Source: Coraliomargarita algicola
GTDB taxonomy: Bacteria; Verrucomicrobiota; Verrucomicrobiia; Opitutales; Coraliomargaritaceae
Length of the DNA stretch: 64,000 nucleotides
Assembly: GCF_033878955.1 (NCBI RefSeq)
Contig: NZ_CP138858.1
Location: forward strand, 2,680,001 to 2,744,000
Direction: 5' to 3'
Made by a program: the position numbers and the translations under genes. This document shows positions 9,031 through 16,695 of the stretch, piece by piece (position 1 is the stretch's first letter; every line of letters starts with the position of its first letter). The notes beneath the pieces are model-generated. The model was not told the origin of the DNA. It saw only the letters and a program-made list of their open reading frames with translations, and did not search any database.

Positions 9031-10553
9031 ACGGCAGTTTCAGAATATCGTTGTTCTCGAATCACAGTGATTTCGACCGTGCCGGGATAATTTAGTTGCT
9101 CTTCAATTTTCTTACGAATGGTCCGCGCCAATTGGCGTGCGCCCTCATCGCTGACCACATCCGGTTCAACAATCACACGTACTTCGCGTCCAGCCTGGAC
9201 CGCATACGCCTCACTAACACCAGCCTGCGCCGCCGCAATATCTTCAATACTGCGCACACGCTGAATGAAGCCATCAATCGACGAAGCCCGAGCCCCTGGA
9301 CGCACCGCAGAAAGTGAATCCGCCACCATCACCAATCCCGCATAGACGCTCTCGGCAGGCACCTCCTGGTGGTGTGCTGCCGCAGCATTCACCACGCGCG
9401 CATCCTCACCATGCTGCTTAATGATTTCTGCGCCCACACTCGCATGGCTCCCTTCGTAATCTTCATCGACCGCCTTGCCGATATCATGAAAAAGCCCCGC
9501 CCGCTTTGCGATCGTGGGGTCCAATCCGATCTCAGAAGCGATCAAAGCACATAGGTTCGCCACCTCCACCGAGTGTGCGAGTGTGTTTTGATTATTAGAC
9601 AGACGGTAGTGCAGCTTACCAAGCAAAGCCACCACTTCTGGATGCACATCATGCAAGCGCAACTTGCGCAAAGCCCCCTCGCCCAAGTCAATCACATTGG
9701 CGTGCATTTCTTCCTCAGCCTTGACCACTTCGTCTTCAATACTGGAAGGGTGAATACGCCCGTCCCGTAAGAGCGCTTCCAGCGCAATACGTGCAATCTC
9801 CCGACGCACGGGGTCAAAGCACGATATAAGGACGGAATCCGGCGTCTCATCAATCATCAAGGTCGTACCAGTCGCGTGTTCGAAAGTGCGGATATTGCGC
9901 CCCTCGCGACCGATAATTCGCCCCTTCATCTCCTCACTCGGCAGATTGACGACTGTAGCGGTCGCATCGTTCATGGGCTGACTCGTGATGCGTTGCATCG
10001 CCGCCAGCAGAACGCGCTTCGCTTCGTTCGCGACCTCAGTCTCCGCACGCCCCAGCAAGGTCTGACGCAAATCACGAATCTCCTGCGCACACTCTCGCTC
10101 GGTTGACTTCATCAACAATTGACGCGCTTCGTCACGCTCCATCTGAGTAATTTGGTGCAGTTTGAGACGATACAGGCGGCGTATTTTTTCAGCTTCATGC
10201 TCAGCCTCACTCAGTAAACGCTGTTCTCGCACAAGCTCCTTATTTTTCAACTCGATCTGCGCCTGTTGCTCCGATTGTCGCTCACTCTCACGCTCGAGTT
10301 CACGCGCCCGAATCTGCAACTCTTCCTCACGCGCCACCAGCGCATGACTCAATTCGAGCTCCTTGTTCTTAAACAATAACTCCAACTCGGATCGCTCCTC
10401 TTTCTGCGCCAGCCGCGCTTCGCGCTTTTCCACGTCAAACTGACTACGCAAGGCATCCTCTAGGCGAGCAGAACGACGCTTTGTCGCAATCCATGTAAGT
10501 AAAATGCCGAAAACGACACCAAGCAGCGCCCCGAGTATATGGTCAAAATTCAT
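9027..10553 (-). CDS. rny: Ribonuclease Y
   Basis: The product is 508 aa from ATG 10553 (MNFDHILGALLG); the longer TTG start at 10574 is unlikely. Architecture is that of RNase Y: one N-terminal transmembrane helix (about residues 5-22), a long Glu/Arg-rich coiled coil (about 25-190), a KH domain with IIGREGRNIRTFEHATG (about 210-270), and an HD domain with AGLFHDIGKAVDEDYEGSH (about 350-370) and AAAHHQEVPAES. It is a membrane-tethered endonuclease initiating mRNA decay, with the HD residues binding the catalytic metals. It lies immediately upstream of the DUF481 porin gene with a 4-base overlap. Confidence 0.95.
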   Translation of the reverse strand: MNFDHILGALLGVVFGILLTWIATKRRSARLEDALRSQFDVEKREARLAQKEERSELELLFKNKELELSHALVAREEELQIRARELERESERQSEQQAQIELKNKELVREQRLLSEAEHEAEKIRRLYRLKLHQITQMERDEARQLLMKSTERECAQEIRDLRQTLLGRAETEVANEAKRVLLAAMQRITSQPMNDATATVVNLPSEEMKGRIIGREGRNIRTFEHATGTTLMIDETPDSVLISCFDPVRREIARIALEALLRDGRIHPSSIEDEVVKAEEEMHANVIDLGEGALRKLRLHDVHPEVVALLGKLHYRLSNNQNTLAHSVEVANLCALIASEIGLDPTIAKRAGLFHDIGKAVDEDYEGSHASVGAEIIKQHGEDARVVNAAAAHHQEVPAESVYAGLVMVADSLSAVRPGARASSIDGFIQRVRSIEDIAAAQAGVSEAYAVQAGREVRVIVEPDVVSDEGARQLARTIRKKIEEQLNYPGTVEITVIREQRYSETAV

Positions 10554-10712
10554 ACGTATATGTGATAAAAACAAATCGGCAGGATAGGGTCATTCATGCA
10601 AATTTATTCTGATGAACCAAACACTACGGGGTACTCAGTGATTGGATAATTTACGGTAAAATATGATCATCCCGCACCTGAGATCAAGTGTAACCTTAGC
10701 CCAAAAAGTCGG

Positions 10713-10747
10713 CCGCAAAAAAAGGGCGGCTCACACGAACCGCCCTT
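10713..10747 (-). terminator. Rho-independent terminator after the beta-barrel gene
   Basis: An 8-bp perfect stem (AAGGGCGG at 10722-10729 with CCGCCCTT at 10740-10747) encloses a 10-base loop. It is followed on the minus strand by a T-run, from the A-run on the plus strand at about 10717-10723. It lies about 38 bases past the stop of the minus-strand gene at 10785. Confidence 0.85.
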
Positions 10748-10784
10748 CCGGGGAACAAGACTAACACAAAAAACTCAAGACATT

Positions 10785-11690
10785 CTAAAACTCGTAAACC
10801 GCGGAAAGCGTCCAACGATCCCCAAAGAGACTATCATTATCATTCAACTCAGTCTCATACGCCACACGCAAGCCCAGCCCGTCCACCACGCGCAGCTCAC
10901 CGCCAAACGCAATCGTATACGTATCTTCGCCATCCCCGCCCGGAAGGCTGCCCGCATCCACACCAGAGAAATTAACTGCAGCCAATGCTGTCGGTGAATC
11001 ATCCTGCGCGAAGTAGCCATTCACCTCAACCACAGGGCTAAACCACTCAGCCAAATAATAATCTGCATGCAAGTGCACCGTCAGCATATCAGAGTTCCCC
11101 AACAGACTGTCGCTATCATCCTCTGATAATATGGCATTCACAGTTGCCCCCAGATGAAGCTTATCAAAGCCCTTGTTGGCCGAGAGCCAGAGGCGCAGCT
11201 CATCACTGTCCTGCAACACGTCCTCATCACCAAAACTGAACTCATAGCCAATCCCAGCTGCCATATGAAACTGGTTCTCCCAGTCTTGAATGAAGGCCCA
11301 CTTGATGCCTGCGCCGATATCGTTCCAACCGGAGTTGTCATCCAGCGCGCTTGCATCATCAAACTCCGTGTAGCCGTCCTTATACGCAACAAACTGAAGG
11401 CTCTCCGTCAAAGCAACACGCACCTGCACCGCCATCACTGTGGCAGAGCCATTACCCAAGACTCCTTTAGTATCTGAATCGAAATCGTGCCGCACATACC
11501 AGGCACGAACATCCGTCGTCACAAAAGAGTCCTCGTGAAAATACGGCGCTGATATGGGTCGGACCGCCTTCTGTTCCGGAGCGATCTCTGCAGTCGCATT
11601 GTCGAACAAGACGAATCCGCCCTGAGCAGTTAAAGTGGATCCCAAGGCGAGCAAGCCAAGAGATGCGAGGGTATTTATTTTACTTTTCAT
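10785..11690 (-). CDS. Putative outer-membrane beta-barrel protein
   Basis: A 301-aa product from ATG 11690 (MKSKINTLASLGLLAL) with a clear signal peptide ending near ALGSTLTAQG. A longer start at 11723 exists but lacks support. The mature part has alternating polar/hydrophobic strands, Tyr/Phe residues at strand ends and a terminal SAVYEF, which fits an outer-membrane barrel closing in Phe. Acidic loops (DDSDSLLGNSD, LNDNDS) are frequent. The specific family and substrate are not recognised. It appears monocistronic, with its own terminator just downstream. Confidence 0.7.
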   Translation of the reverse strand: MKSKINTLASLGLLALGSTLTAQGGFVLFDNATAEIAPEQKAVRPISAPYFHEDSFVTTDVRAWYVRHDFDSDTKGVLGNGSATVMAVQVRVALTESLQFVAYKDGYTEFDDASALDDNSGWNDIGAGIKWAFIQDWENQFHMAAGIGYEFSFGDEDVLQDSDELRLWLSANKGFDKLHLGATVNAILSEDDSDSLLGNSDMLTVHLHADYYLAEWFSPVVEVNGYFAQDDSPTALAAVNFSGVDAGSLPGGDGEDTYTIAFGGELRVVDGLGLRVAYETELNDNDSLFGDRWTLSAVYEF

Positions 11691-11855
11691 TGGTAATATT
11701 GAACCGCCTAAGGATAAGATCAACTAATTCAAAAGGTCAACGAGAAAAGCTATACTAATCTAAAATTTCCCTAATATACGCTTCCGCCAACTGCATCGAG
11801 ACACGGCTCTCCCCAAAAAGAAACCACGCGAATCAAACCACCAATTCGCGAAACA

Positions 11856-12524
11856 TTAGAGCGTGATAACGTCCAACAATTGCCGTAAGTCACTCACCTC
11901 CGTAGAGATGGGCCCCGTCGGGCGATTCGCCTCCGAAGGGAAATACACAAAATGCGCCCCCACATGCTCTGCCGCTACACGGTCCGCCTCCGCATCGCCC
12001 ACAAAGACACAACGATGAGCCGGAACGCCGGTTTCAGCCAAGATTCGAGTCAGGCTTTCTGGCTTAGCCGGAGGCGAGCCGATGATCACATCAAATAGTC
12101 CCGCTGCGCCAGTCGATGACAGCATCGCCTCCAAGGGCTGCTGAGGCGTCCCCGAAAGCACGTAGCGCGGGATACCCGCCTGACGACAAGCCAGCACAAA
12201 CTCACGCGAGCCGATACGCCAAGCCGCCGTCGCACAAAGCGGCTCACAGATATCCGCAAACCGCTCCACCTCCTCAGAGAGAAAAGCCTCTGAGACCGTC
12301 TCCCCCAAGATCTCCTCATAGAAGCAGCGAATATGGTGCGTCCGAGCTTTCCCGAAACCAGCCATCACGACTTCCATAAACGCATCGCGCCACGCAATAT
12401 GCGCCTGCGGGACCCACTGCCGAAAGGCCTCGATCTTAGCTGCCATGGTTTCCAATAGGACCCCATCGCAGTCAAAAACAAGCAAGTCGATTGGTTTAAG
12501 TGAGCCCTCCAAAAGTAAATCCAT
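11856..12524 (-). CDS. HAD-superfamily hydrolase (phosphatase-like)
   Basis: A 222-aa protein. Motif I is VFDCDGVLLET (about residues 14-24) with the nucleophile and general-acid Asp pair. Motif II is the Ser/Thr of LSGTPQ (about 118-123). Motif III is the Lys in PPAKPES, and motif IV is FVGDAEADRVAA with the metal-binding acidic residues. A helical cap lies between motifs I and II, as in class C1 HADs such as Gph or beta-phosphoglucomutase. The substrate is not determinable. The start region faces the divergent membrane-protein gene at 12668. Confidence 0.85.
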   Translation of the reverse strand: MDLLLEGSLKPIDLLVFDCDGVLLETMAAKIEAFRQWVPQAHIAWRDAFMEVVMAGFGKARTHHIRCFYEEILGETVSEAFLSEEVERFADICEPLCATAAWRIGSREFVLACRQAGIPRYVLSGTPQQPLEAMLSSTGAAGLFDVIIGSPPAKPESLTRILAETGVPAHRCVFVGDAEADRVAAEHVGAHFVYFPSEANRPTGPISTEVSDLRQLLDVITL

Positions 12525-12667
12525 ACGCTCTTATATGGCCTCAATTCCCGCACAGACAAACCTGGACTGCGTTTTTTCCTTCCACCACAGCTAATCTCCA
12601 TTACCCATTACTTGTCACTTGCCACTCAAAGAGCCACGCACGCGCACATCCTCACTTCATTCATCCA

Positions 12668-13204
12668 ATGACACTCTTCCAAGCCACTCTCTTCACCGGT
12701 ATTTTCCTGATCGCCTTTGGCGCACACTTTTTGTGGCACGGCATGCGCTCGGCCAAGAGCGTGCAGGCTTTTCCGCGCTCACGCATCGCCGCATACATAT
12801 TACTCGGCACTGCCGCAGCGTGGTTTCTCTACAAAGTCACCCAACTTGGCCCCGCCGACTTCGGGCAATATAAGAATATACTCTTTGCGGTCTTTCTCGT
12901 CGTTGCGCTTGGCTCCTTTATCTACGTCCCCGACTTCCTCGCCGTTCGCGGCCTCGCCGCCCTCATTTTATTGACCGCTGGCGCACTTCTAAATGCGGCC
13001 TATATGGAACTACCCACCACGCGCCTATTTCTAGTCAGCTTTGTATACCTGGCCATTATCGCCGCTCTAATCTTAGGCTCCAACCCCTACAAACTACGCG
13101 ATTTTTTCGAGTGGCTCTACCGCAAAGAAACTCGACCACGCATCTTCGGTGGCATATTTGCAGCCTATGGACTACTCCTACTCGGCGTAGCGCTCACCTA
13201 CTAA
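12668..13204 (+). CDS. Multi-pass membrane protein of unknown function
   Basis: A 178-aa product from ATG 12668 (MTLFQATLFTGIFLIAFG). About five or six transmembrane segments are visible: residues 4-20, 36-53, 68-88, 92-110, 116-136 and 158-177. An upstream extension of the frame to 12500 is polar and overlaps the HAD gene, so I rejected it. No catalytic motif was recognised. It ends 16 bases before guanylate kinase and may be cotranscribed with it. Confidence 0.65.
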   Translation: MTLFQATLFTGIFLIAFGAHFLWHGMRSAKSVQAFPRSRIAAYILLGTAAAWFLYKVTQLGPADFGQYKNILFAVFLVVALGSFIYVPDFLAVRGLAALILLTAGALLNAAYMELPTTRLFLVSFVYLAIIAALILGSNPYKLRDFFEWLYRKETRPRIFGGIFAAYGLLLLGVALTY

Positions 13205-13220
13205 ATTTAACTCTATCGCC

Positions 13221-13802
13221 GTGAATACAGGTCACCTCATCATCGTATCGGGCCCCGCTGGTAGCGGGAAAACAACTGTCTGCGACCGCATGCTCGCTGA
13301 AGTGCCTGGAGTGCAACGCGTCGTCACCTCCACCACTCGCCAACCGCGCACTGGCGAAGTGGATACCATCGACTACTATTTCTTCGACCACGAGACCTTT
13401 AAATCCAAAGTCGAAGCAGGCGAATTTTACGAACACGCTCACGTCCACAGCAATCGCTACGGCACCCTCAAGAGCGAGATAAAAAATAAACTAGCCGCTA
13501 CCGACCTGCTACTCAATATCGACGTACAAGGCGCCGCTCAAATGCGCGAAACCGCACAAAACGACCCGCTCTTGAAAGGTAAAATCACCACCGTCTTCAT
13601 CATGCCCCCAAGCATCGAAGAGCTGGAGGCCCGCCTACGCGGACGCGGCACCGACGCCGAAGACGAAGTGCAACGCCGCATGCAAGTCGCAATCGAAGAG
13701 ATGCAACAAAGCCAATTCTACGATCATACCATCCTTAGCGGCTCACGCGACGAAGACTTCGCCGCACTCAAAAAAATCTACGAAGCCGTCAAAGCTAAGT
13801 AA
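13221..13802 (+). CDS. gmk: Guanylate kinase
   Basis: The product is 193 aa from GTG 13221. The P-loop is GPAGSGKTT (about residues 10-18). The GMP-binding segment is TSTTRQPRTGEVDTIDYYF (about 36-54), and EFYEHAHVHSNRYGT (about 68-82) is the conserved lid-proximal motif. The C-terminal lid has the Arg-rich stretch ARLRGRGTDAEDEVQRRM. Gmk converts GMP to GDP in purine metabolism. Length is typical. Confidence 0.95.
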   Translation: MNTGHLIIVSGPAGSGKTTVCDRMLAEVPGVQRVVTSTTRQPRTGEVDTIDYYFFDHETFKSKVEAGEFYEHAHVHSNRYGTLKSEIKNKLAATDLLLNIDVQGAAQMRETAQNDPLLKGKITTVFIMPPSIEELEARLRGRGTDAEDEVQRRMQVAIEEMQQSQFYDHTILSGSRDEDFAALKKIYEAVKAK

Positions 13803-13878
13803 GATTCACCGGCCTAAGCCGCAGGATCCCCCAGAAGGTGTGCATTAAGAATCTTGTAAAAGATAAGGAGAACACACT

Positions 13879-13911
13879 ATGTTAGTTGAATACTATTGGC
13901 TATTATGCTAA
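13879..13911 (+). CDS. Possible 10-codon leader peptide upstream of the minor-pilin genes
   Basis: ATG at 13879 is preceded by a strong Shine-Dalgarno-like TAAGGAGA at a spacing of about 7 bases. It encodes MLVEYYWLLC then TAA. It sits in the otherwise empty 163-bp gap before the first pilin gene. No terminator/antiterminator pair could be identified, so its role as a regulatory leader is speculative. Confidence 0.25.
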   Translation: MLVEYYWLLC

Positions 13912-13965
13912 ATCGCTCACTGTATTGGACATCAATCACGTACTGCCTGAAACAGATTTTAGGAC

Positions 13966-14457
13966 ATGAATCCACAAACGCAACATCCTCCATCCGCAGC
14001 GCGTAAGCCCAAGCTACTGGCATCCAGCGCCCAACGAGGATTCACCATGGTGGAAATCATGATCGCCATAATGATCATCGGGCTCGGGCTAGCCTCCTCC
14101 GCCATCTGCCTGCGCATCGGGATGATCCAAAACGACATGGCTCGATCCACCACATACGTCACTCAAGTGTTACAAGACGAAGCCGAGCAGATCCGACTAC
14201 TCAACTGGTCCGCCCTACAAAATCTAACAACGACCGCGACCTTTACCGCCTCAGACTCAATCACATTTCCATCAATCGATCCGGACAAATTTACCTTCAC
14301 CCGTGAAATCAACAATATCATTGGCGAATCAGGCCTCAAACAAATACGTCTGACTGCGAGATGGAGCGGAATCAAAAATGATGCACATGAGCTCTCGATG
14401 GTCTTCAACTATGCCGAAAACGGCATGCACGACTATTACTACGGCATCCGGCCTTAA
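13966..14457 (+). CDS. Type IV prepilin-like protein (PilV/GspI-like minor pilin)
   Basis: A 163-aa protein with a long polar leader and a type III (prepilin) signal: RG before FTMVEIMIAIMII. Glu5 of the mature protein is present, and a hydrophobic helix follows (about residues 26-48). Prepilin peptidase should cleave after the Gly and methylate Phe1. The globular C-terminus is small (about 110 residues), as in minor pseudopilins. It is the first of three tandem pilin-type genes; spacing to the next is 17 bases. Confidence 0.85.
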   Translation: MNPQTQHPPSAARKPKLLASSAQRGFTMVEIMIAIMIIGLGLASSAICLRIGMIQNDMARSTTYVTQVLQDEAEQIRLLNWSALQNLTTTATFTASDSITFPSIDPDKFTFTREINNIIGESGLKQIRLTARWSGIKNDAHELSMVFNYAENGMHDYYYGIRP

Positions 14458-14474
14458 CGAATCAAACACTCGAC

Positions 14475-15041
14475 ATGCGCAATACAAGCAATCGCACCTC
14501 CACACAAAGTCTCTCCAAGTCGGGGATGACCTTGGCAGAGTTGTTGATCGCGATCAGCATCTCCATGATCCTATCTGCCGTAGTCATCTCTTTCTACCTG
14601 ACCTTCGCCAAGGCATCGCTCGCCATGTCCGATTATTCCGATTTCGATGCGGAAACCGGCATACTACTACAGAATTTTTCTCGTGATGTGCGGGAAGCCG
14701 AATCCATCACCTGGACGAATAGCAACAGCTTCAAGCTGCTGAAAAAAGGCATTCACTATACTTATACCTACGACTCTAGTAAACAAGAAGTCACACGTCA
14801 GGAAACGGGTAAAAGCAGTGTTACCCTCGCCTCAAATGTTAGCGACCTGGATTTTATCGCCTACGACATTAGCGGTAGCAAGCTCAGTTCTGGCATCAGT
14901 CTCACCCTGCTAGGCGAAAATACCAAAATGCTCCAAATAATTGGCGAATTCAGCAAACACACAGCGGCAGGCACTCCAACTTCAGCTAAAGTTGCCTCCG
15001 CACGGTATATCCTTCGAAACAAAGACACTCCAACCCCGTGA
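14475..15041 (+). CDS. Type IV prepilin-like protein (PilW/GspJ-like minor pilin)
   Basis: A 188-aa protein with leader ending KSG and mature start MTLAELLIAISISMIL, keeping Glu5. The hydrophobic helix spans about residues 17-38. The globular domain of about 150 residues is the size of GspJ/PilW-type proteins. Its last four bases overlap the start of the next gene (ATGA-type), supporting translational coupling within a three-gene unit. Confidence 0.83.
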   Translation: MRNTSNRTSTQSLSKSGMTLAELLIAISISMILSAVVISFYLTFAKASLAMSDYSDFDAETGILLQNFSRDVREAESITWTNSNSFKLLKKGIHYTYTYDSSKQEVTRQETGKSSVTLASNVSDLDFIAYDISGSKLSSGISLTLLGENTKMLQIIGEFSKHTAAGTPTSAKVASARYILRNKDTPTP

Positions 15042-16552
15042 TGACTATGCACCACAATTCCACACAATCAAGGGCCACTACGTCCAAGCAAGGTAGCGCG
15101 TTAATCATCGCCATGATTTTCACCACAGTATTGGCAGTGATCGCGATCCCCAGCTACCTGAACCTGAGCAACCAAACACTCAAACAATCCAATCGCGTCT
15201 TCTACAATACCGCCGCAATCAATCTCGCCGAATCTGGAGTAGAATATGCGGTGCAGGCGATCATGCTGCAATCTGAAAACAACTACAACTGGAGCAACTG
15301 GACCCTCACCGGCGGGAGCGCGTTAAAAACACTGGATGAAATTGTCTTCACCGGTGACATCAAAGCCACCACCAAGATTTCAATCTACAACTACTCAAGC
15401 GATGCCCCGGAAGTCGTCGTCAAGTCGACCATTAATATGCCATTCGGCCCCGCCATCGAGAAATACATGTACGCCAGCATTTCCGCCTCCAGCACACAAG
15501 GGCTCTTCGCCTACGGGATGCTCACCAAAGACTTCATCAAAGCCAGCGGTGGCGTCGCTTTCGATAGCTGGACATCCGATCCCGATAATGACCCCGACAC
15601 TCCATACATCCCTTACAGTAGTCGAGTCGCAACCGATAAAGTCGCCATCGCCACCGCCAGCACCAGTGCCGGTGCCATCACCTTGGGCAGCTCCGATGTG
15701 TACGGCACCGCTGCCGTAGGCTCTGCGGACTACAGTGGGCTCAGCGTAGGTTGGGGTGGCCAGGTCGGCCCCAAAGACATGAGCGAATGGGATCCGTCCG
15801 ATACCGATGAACTCTGGAAGAAAGATGGCTGGCTAGTCTCCACCCAAACAGGTGCTCTATCCACTGGCTTTACCGCAGCATTTGAAGATATCACAGCCCC
15901 CAGTCTCACACCAACCGACTATCGACTGGATTATAAACTGCCCTACACCGATAGGCGAGAAGTGAGCAACAAATGGTCTACCTGGTATCAAAATGTATAT
16001 GTCGATGAGGAAACATTAGGCGCCCCCAACACTTTAACCATCCTCAACCTAGACGAATTGGAGGTCAAAGCTGGGGCCACGCTCCGCCTCGAAGGTGACA
16101 TCATCATCAACCTCCCCAACGAAAACAAAACAACTCTCAAAGTCATTGAAGGTGGAGCCATCGAAATGGCTGACGACGCCACCGTCACGGTCTACCTCGC
16201 GGGCGACATGGCAATCACAGGCGCAGGACTCTTTAGCGAAGTTTCTCCCCAACAACTACAAATATGGGGCACCGCAACAGGCACACAAAATTTCGATTTC
16301 CTCAATAACGGACAATTCAGTGGTATTATTTATGCACCGAATGCCGAAGTAAAGGTCACAGGTAACTCCGACATCTACGGCTCCGTCATAGCCAAGAGCA
16401 TCGAATTAACCGGTAGTGGTTCCTTCCGCTATGACCAGTCCCTAGCCAACTACACTGGCGGCACTACCAGTGCAGGCCCCACACGTGTTGATTATGTAGA
16501 AGAGCTCGTAGGTATCGAAAGAGATCCCTACATCGATGACATGGCCTTCTAG
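15038..16552 (+). CDS. PilX/GspK-like pilus component with large C-terminal domain
   Basis: A 504-aa protein. The N-terminus has a KQG cleavage-type leader followed by SALIIAMIFTTVLAVIAI, with no Glu at position 5, as in GspK and PilX tip subunits. It has a helix typical of PilX (LAESGVEYAVQA, about residues 62-73). The C-terminal 200 residues (about 300-500) have regular beta-strand repeats ending in segments such as NGQFSGIIYAPNAEVKVTG and SDIYGSVIAKSIEL. These resemble the beta-helical DUF7305 domain found on PilX-like proteins. It overlaps the upstream gene by 4 bases and ends the pilin trio. Confidence 0.78.
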   Translation: MMTMHHNSTQSRATTSKQGSALIIAMIFTTVLAVIAIPSYLNLSNQTLKQSNRVFYNTAAINLAESGVEYAVQAIMLQSENNYNWSNWTLTGGSALKTLDEIVFTGDIKATTKISIYNYSSDAPEVVVKSTINMPFGPAIEKYMYASISASSTQGLFAYGMLTKDFIKASGGVAFDSWTSDPDNDPDTPYIPYSSRVATDKVAIATASTSAGAITLGSSDVYGTAAVGSADYSGLSVGWGGQVGPKDMSEWDPSDTDELWKKDGWLVSTQTGALSTGFTAAFEDITAPSLTPTDYRLDYKLPYTDRREVSNKWSTWYQNVYVDEETLGAPNTLTILNLDELEVKAGATLRLEGDIIINLPNENKTTLKVIEGGAIEMADDATVTVYLAGDMAITGAGLFSEVSPQQLQIWGTATGTQNFDFLNNGQFSGIIYAPNAEVKVTGNSDIYGSVIAKSIELTGSGSFRYDQSLANYTGGTTSAGPTRVDYVEELVGIERDPYIDDMAF

Positions 16553-16695
16553 CAGATGGGGTCGACCAGACTCGCTCCTGCTCTGAAAAAATCTGACTCA
16601 TCGCGCACAGTTTTGCTTCCCCTACGAAGCATCTGTCCTAGGGTCTTGCGCTTTCCCACGCTCCCACGCGAAAGGAAAGCCTCATTTTCCCACCC

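Noticed and set aside
12500..12667. N-terminal extension of the 12668 membrane protein
   Set aside because: The added residues are polar, overlap the HAD gene start and have no similarity to a membrane protein; the ATG at 12668 precedes the first helix.
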